Assembly: GCA_004431415.1 (NCBI GenBank)
Contig: QPMI01000120.1
Span: 30,186-94,185, forward strand
Source: Cyanophora paradoxa
Taxonomy: Eukaryota > Glaucocystophyceae > Cyanophorales > Cyanophoraceae
Length of the DNA stretch: 64,000 nucleotides
Direction of reading: 5' to 3'
Program-made: the position numbers and the translations under genes
The notes under the pieces: generated by a model
The model's input: the letters and a program-made list of their open reading frames with translations, nothing else
What the model was told of the DNA's origin: nothing
The model's database searches: none
Shown here: positions 62,236 to 64,000 of the stretch, piece after piece
Layout of the letters: every line of letters starts with the position of its first letter
Numbering within the stretch: position 1 is the stretch's first letter

Positions 62236-63065
62236 TTACACGAGCTTTACAGCGCCCGTCTCGAGGGCCTCTACCGTCTTCGTAATGTACAGCTGCAGCA
62301 GATCCTTAAGGTTGCTCTGCGGCAGCAATTACGTCTACGTGCATCTGCCTGGCGGTTTCTCGCTTCCTGTAGCCCGTCTCCTTGCCCGTCCACTGCATGC
62401 CGAGGGCGTCCTTTCTCCGTATCGGCCGCACCGCCGTCTTCTGGTACTCCTCCCCGAACCAGTCGTCCTTGTAGAAATTCGGCAGGCCGCCCTGCCCTCC
62501 GTTGCATGAACTTGATGAGGAAATCCGACGCCTTCTTGCCGTCGAATTGCACGCGCGAGTAGTGCACCAGCGTGAGCAGGATGTGCGCGTGGAGCCGCCC
62601 GACCGCGCCCGTACTCGATGCCGATGTTCGCGTTGCCCTTCTCCACGTGCGTGTCGTACTGGTCGGACTTGAAATCGAAGCCCTTGGGTTCGCCTTGTCG
62701 GGGTACACCCCATCTTTATGCACCGCGCCAGCTGCCTGTCGTCGTAGAAGAGGGCTCCAGCCCCCTGTGAAACGCGTCCTGCACCTTGGAGCCCTCTCCC
62801 CTGCTCCGCGCTTGTAGTTGGTCTGGATGGTGATCATGAAATTCGACTCGCGCTGCGGCCGATCCTCCCCGTCAGTTTCCTCACGGGCGCCGCGTCCAGC
62901 AACTTCTGGAACCACGTCTTGTCGGCGCCAGCACCTTGTCGTTGATGTTGCCCACCACGATGTGCGTCTCTACCCGGGAGCGGCCGGAGGCGTCCATGCG
63001 GAGGTGAGGGTTCGGTGCCGGGCTTGCCTGTTTGCTGCCACGCCCCTCGCGATGAGGTTGAGCAT
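62236..63065 (-). CDS. HUH-endonuclease-like replication protein 2, frame-broken
   Basis: ATG at 63065 (M-L-N-L-I-A-R-G-V-A-A-N). Pieces: V-E-T-H-I-V-V-G-N-I-N-D-K-V, then N-F-M-I-T-I-Q-T-N-Y-K-R-G (motif-1-like strand), then L-F-Y-D-D-R-Q-L-A-R-C-I-K-M-G, then G-N-A-N-I-G-I-E-Y-G-R-G, then G-R-L-H-A-H-I-L-L-T-L-V-H-Y with the HxH pair at 62591-62583, similar to Helitron/HUH Rep motif 2. Then T-G-Y-R-K-R-E-T-A-R-Q (candidate Tyr) and a C-terminal helix K-D-L-L-Q-L-Y-I-T-K-T-V. About five shifts. An AATAAA-like signal follows on the minus strand. It is divergent from the VLTF3-like gene. Confidence 0.55.
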
Positions 63066-63073
63066 GTCAGACC

Positions 63074-63211
63074 AAGGCCTAGAAATTTTCCGAGCTGGGG
63101 TGAGCTTCCACGTGGGGCCCGGGGTACGTCCGCACCTCACCTGAGCATCACCTGAGCCTCACATGAATCACCTGAGCAACGCCTTCTGCAACAAGTGCTT
63201 CCTCACTTGCA
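63074..63211. promoter_or_regulatory. Divergent promoter region with CACCTGAGC repeats
   Basis: 137-147 bp between divergently read HUH-like and VLTF3-like genes. TCACCTGAGC occurs three times, plus one variant, at about 63137-63180, spaced 11-22 bp apart. It is a candidate control element for both genes. Confidence 0.4.
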
Positions 63212-64000
63212 ATGGGACCCACCTCCTCTGAGAAGCCAACCTGTTGGTTCTGCAGGGAATAGCTCAGCTGCAGTACGAGGACTCAGAGGAATGCAGACTC
63301 TAACGAAATCGATCTCCTCCCCGAAACTTCGAGCAGATCCAGCGCTACGGCGCCATCCTTCACGACGAGGGGGACCAGACTTCGACACTCCGCACCGTAC
63401 CCCGCCGCCGCCGCGCCATCGCCAACTCCTACCTCGGGCCGGAGAGCGCCCCGCAGCGCAACCGCCGCACCCAGGCCCCAAGGCGAAGCCGCTGTCCCCT
63501 GCGGAAATTGCAGCTCTACCGCCCTCGTTGGTGTTCACCTGGATGGGGATCTGGTTTGCCAAGGCTGCGGTCTGGTCCTGGATCTTTATTATCCGGACCA
63601 TCAACCCCTGGCTGTCAGCGAGCTCCACAGCAACTACCTGCGCAAGTACCACGTTTCCGAGCGACTTAAGCAAGCCTGGAGGATTCTCCGGTACCCGAGG
63701 ACGTGCTGGCAGCTATTGCGAGGCGCATGCGGGGAAGGAGTGGAGCAAAGACAATATCCGCCAAGTTCTCGGGCTCTGAAGCAGCAGAAGTACATCGAGC
63801 GCTGGGCGCAGATCAAGTGGCGCATCACGGGCGAGCGCCCGCCTCCGATGAGCGCGGAGGACATGGACGGGTGCAGGAGATGTTCGCCCTGGTGGAGGTC
63901 CCCTTCAGCATGTTCAAGTCGCAGGGCAGGAAGAACATGCTCAACTACAATTACGTTTTCAGGCAGATTTTCGTGCTGCTGGATTTGCCCCAGCACCTCC
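63212..64000 (+). CDS. VLTF3-like late transcription factor, partial and frame-broken
   Basis: Starts M-G-P-T-S-S-E-K-P-T-C at 63212 and runs off the window. Key pieces are a zinc ribbon C-G-N-C at about 63500 and C-Q-G-C-G-L-V-L-D at about 63557. These are followed by N-Y-L-R-K-Y-H-V-S-E-R-L-K, W-S-K-D-N-I-R-Q-V-L, K-Q-Q-K-Y-I-E-R-W-A-Q-I and I-T-G-E-R-P-P-P-M-S. The end has M-F-A-L-V-E-V-P-F and G-R-K-N-M-L-N-Y-N-Y-V-F-R-Q-I. This order (zinc ribbon, Y-I-E-R-type helix, G-x-x-P-P-x-S, R-K-N-x-L-x-Y-x-Y-V) is that of the poxvirus late transcription factor 3 family, a hallmark of nucleocytoviruses. About five single-base shifts interrupt it. Confidence 0.8.

Overview
This looks like nuclear DNA of a GC-rich eukaryotic microalga (haptophyte- or pelagophyte-like). 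The reasons are high GC with many CpG-rich minisatellites, genes cut by short GT-AG introns (mostly about 50-120 nt), a dynactin subunit gene, a Ty3/gypsy LTR retrotransposon and, at the right end, an integrated nucleocytovirus-like block. Species is inferred only from style; no rRNA, tRNA or organelle gene is visible. Very high GC makes long antisense open frames common, so frame length alone was not used as evidence.

Layout. 1-6961 (+): the 3' part of a large gene for a cysteine-rich-repeat, multi-pass membrane protein with a C-terminal array of R-R-A-R-A-A-S repeats. 7541-10233: a divergent pair, a dynactin p24 (DCTN3)-like gene (-) and a small tail-anchored-type protein (+). This segment is duplicated at 18487-19982, where the dynactin copy is truncated. 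11855-15533 (+): a TPR-like gene whose introns carry a (CGCCC)n minisatellite and pure poly-C tracts. 16750-17809: a poorly resolved proline-rich region. 20771-21727 (+): a leucine-rich-repeat gene. 23209-43907 (-): exons of one Ser/Gln/Pro-rich host gene, now split by a retrotransposon in one of its introns.

25574-42504 (-): a 16.9 kb Ty3/gypsy-type element with two LTRs of 283 bp that I read as identical, a 5-bp target duplication (CGGCG), a polypurine tract and a tRNA-like primer site. It has Gag with a CCHC knuckle, two further large ORFs of unknown function, a retropepsin (DTGA), and Pol (RT YIDD, RNase H, DD35E integrase). Its ORFs are joined by two -1 frameshift heptamers (G GGC CCC and C CCT TTT), a TGATG overlap and a close stop/start pair. 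It looks young and coding-intact.

45500-64000: a lower-GC block with viral gene content. It holds three (ACTTGGG)n arrays with a shared flank, an HNH endonuclease, a tandem pair of beta-rich putative virion proteins, and a fibre cluster (FN3 plus glycine-rich, peptidase-S74 chaperone, collar-like). It also holds a long coiled-coil/membrane protein, several small virion-like genes, two paralogous HUH-endonuclease-like proteins and, running off the right edge, a VLTF3-type late transcription factor. HUH plus VLTF3 in a compact gene set recalls the small nucleocytoviruses called mriyaviruses. Nearly every frame from 49.5 kb onward is broken by single-base shifts, whereas the retrotransposon ORFs are intact. 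The block is therefore either a decaying endogenous virus or carries uncorrected indel errors. The most novel items are the twin HUH proteins beside VLTF3 and the giant multi-frameshift retrotransposon.
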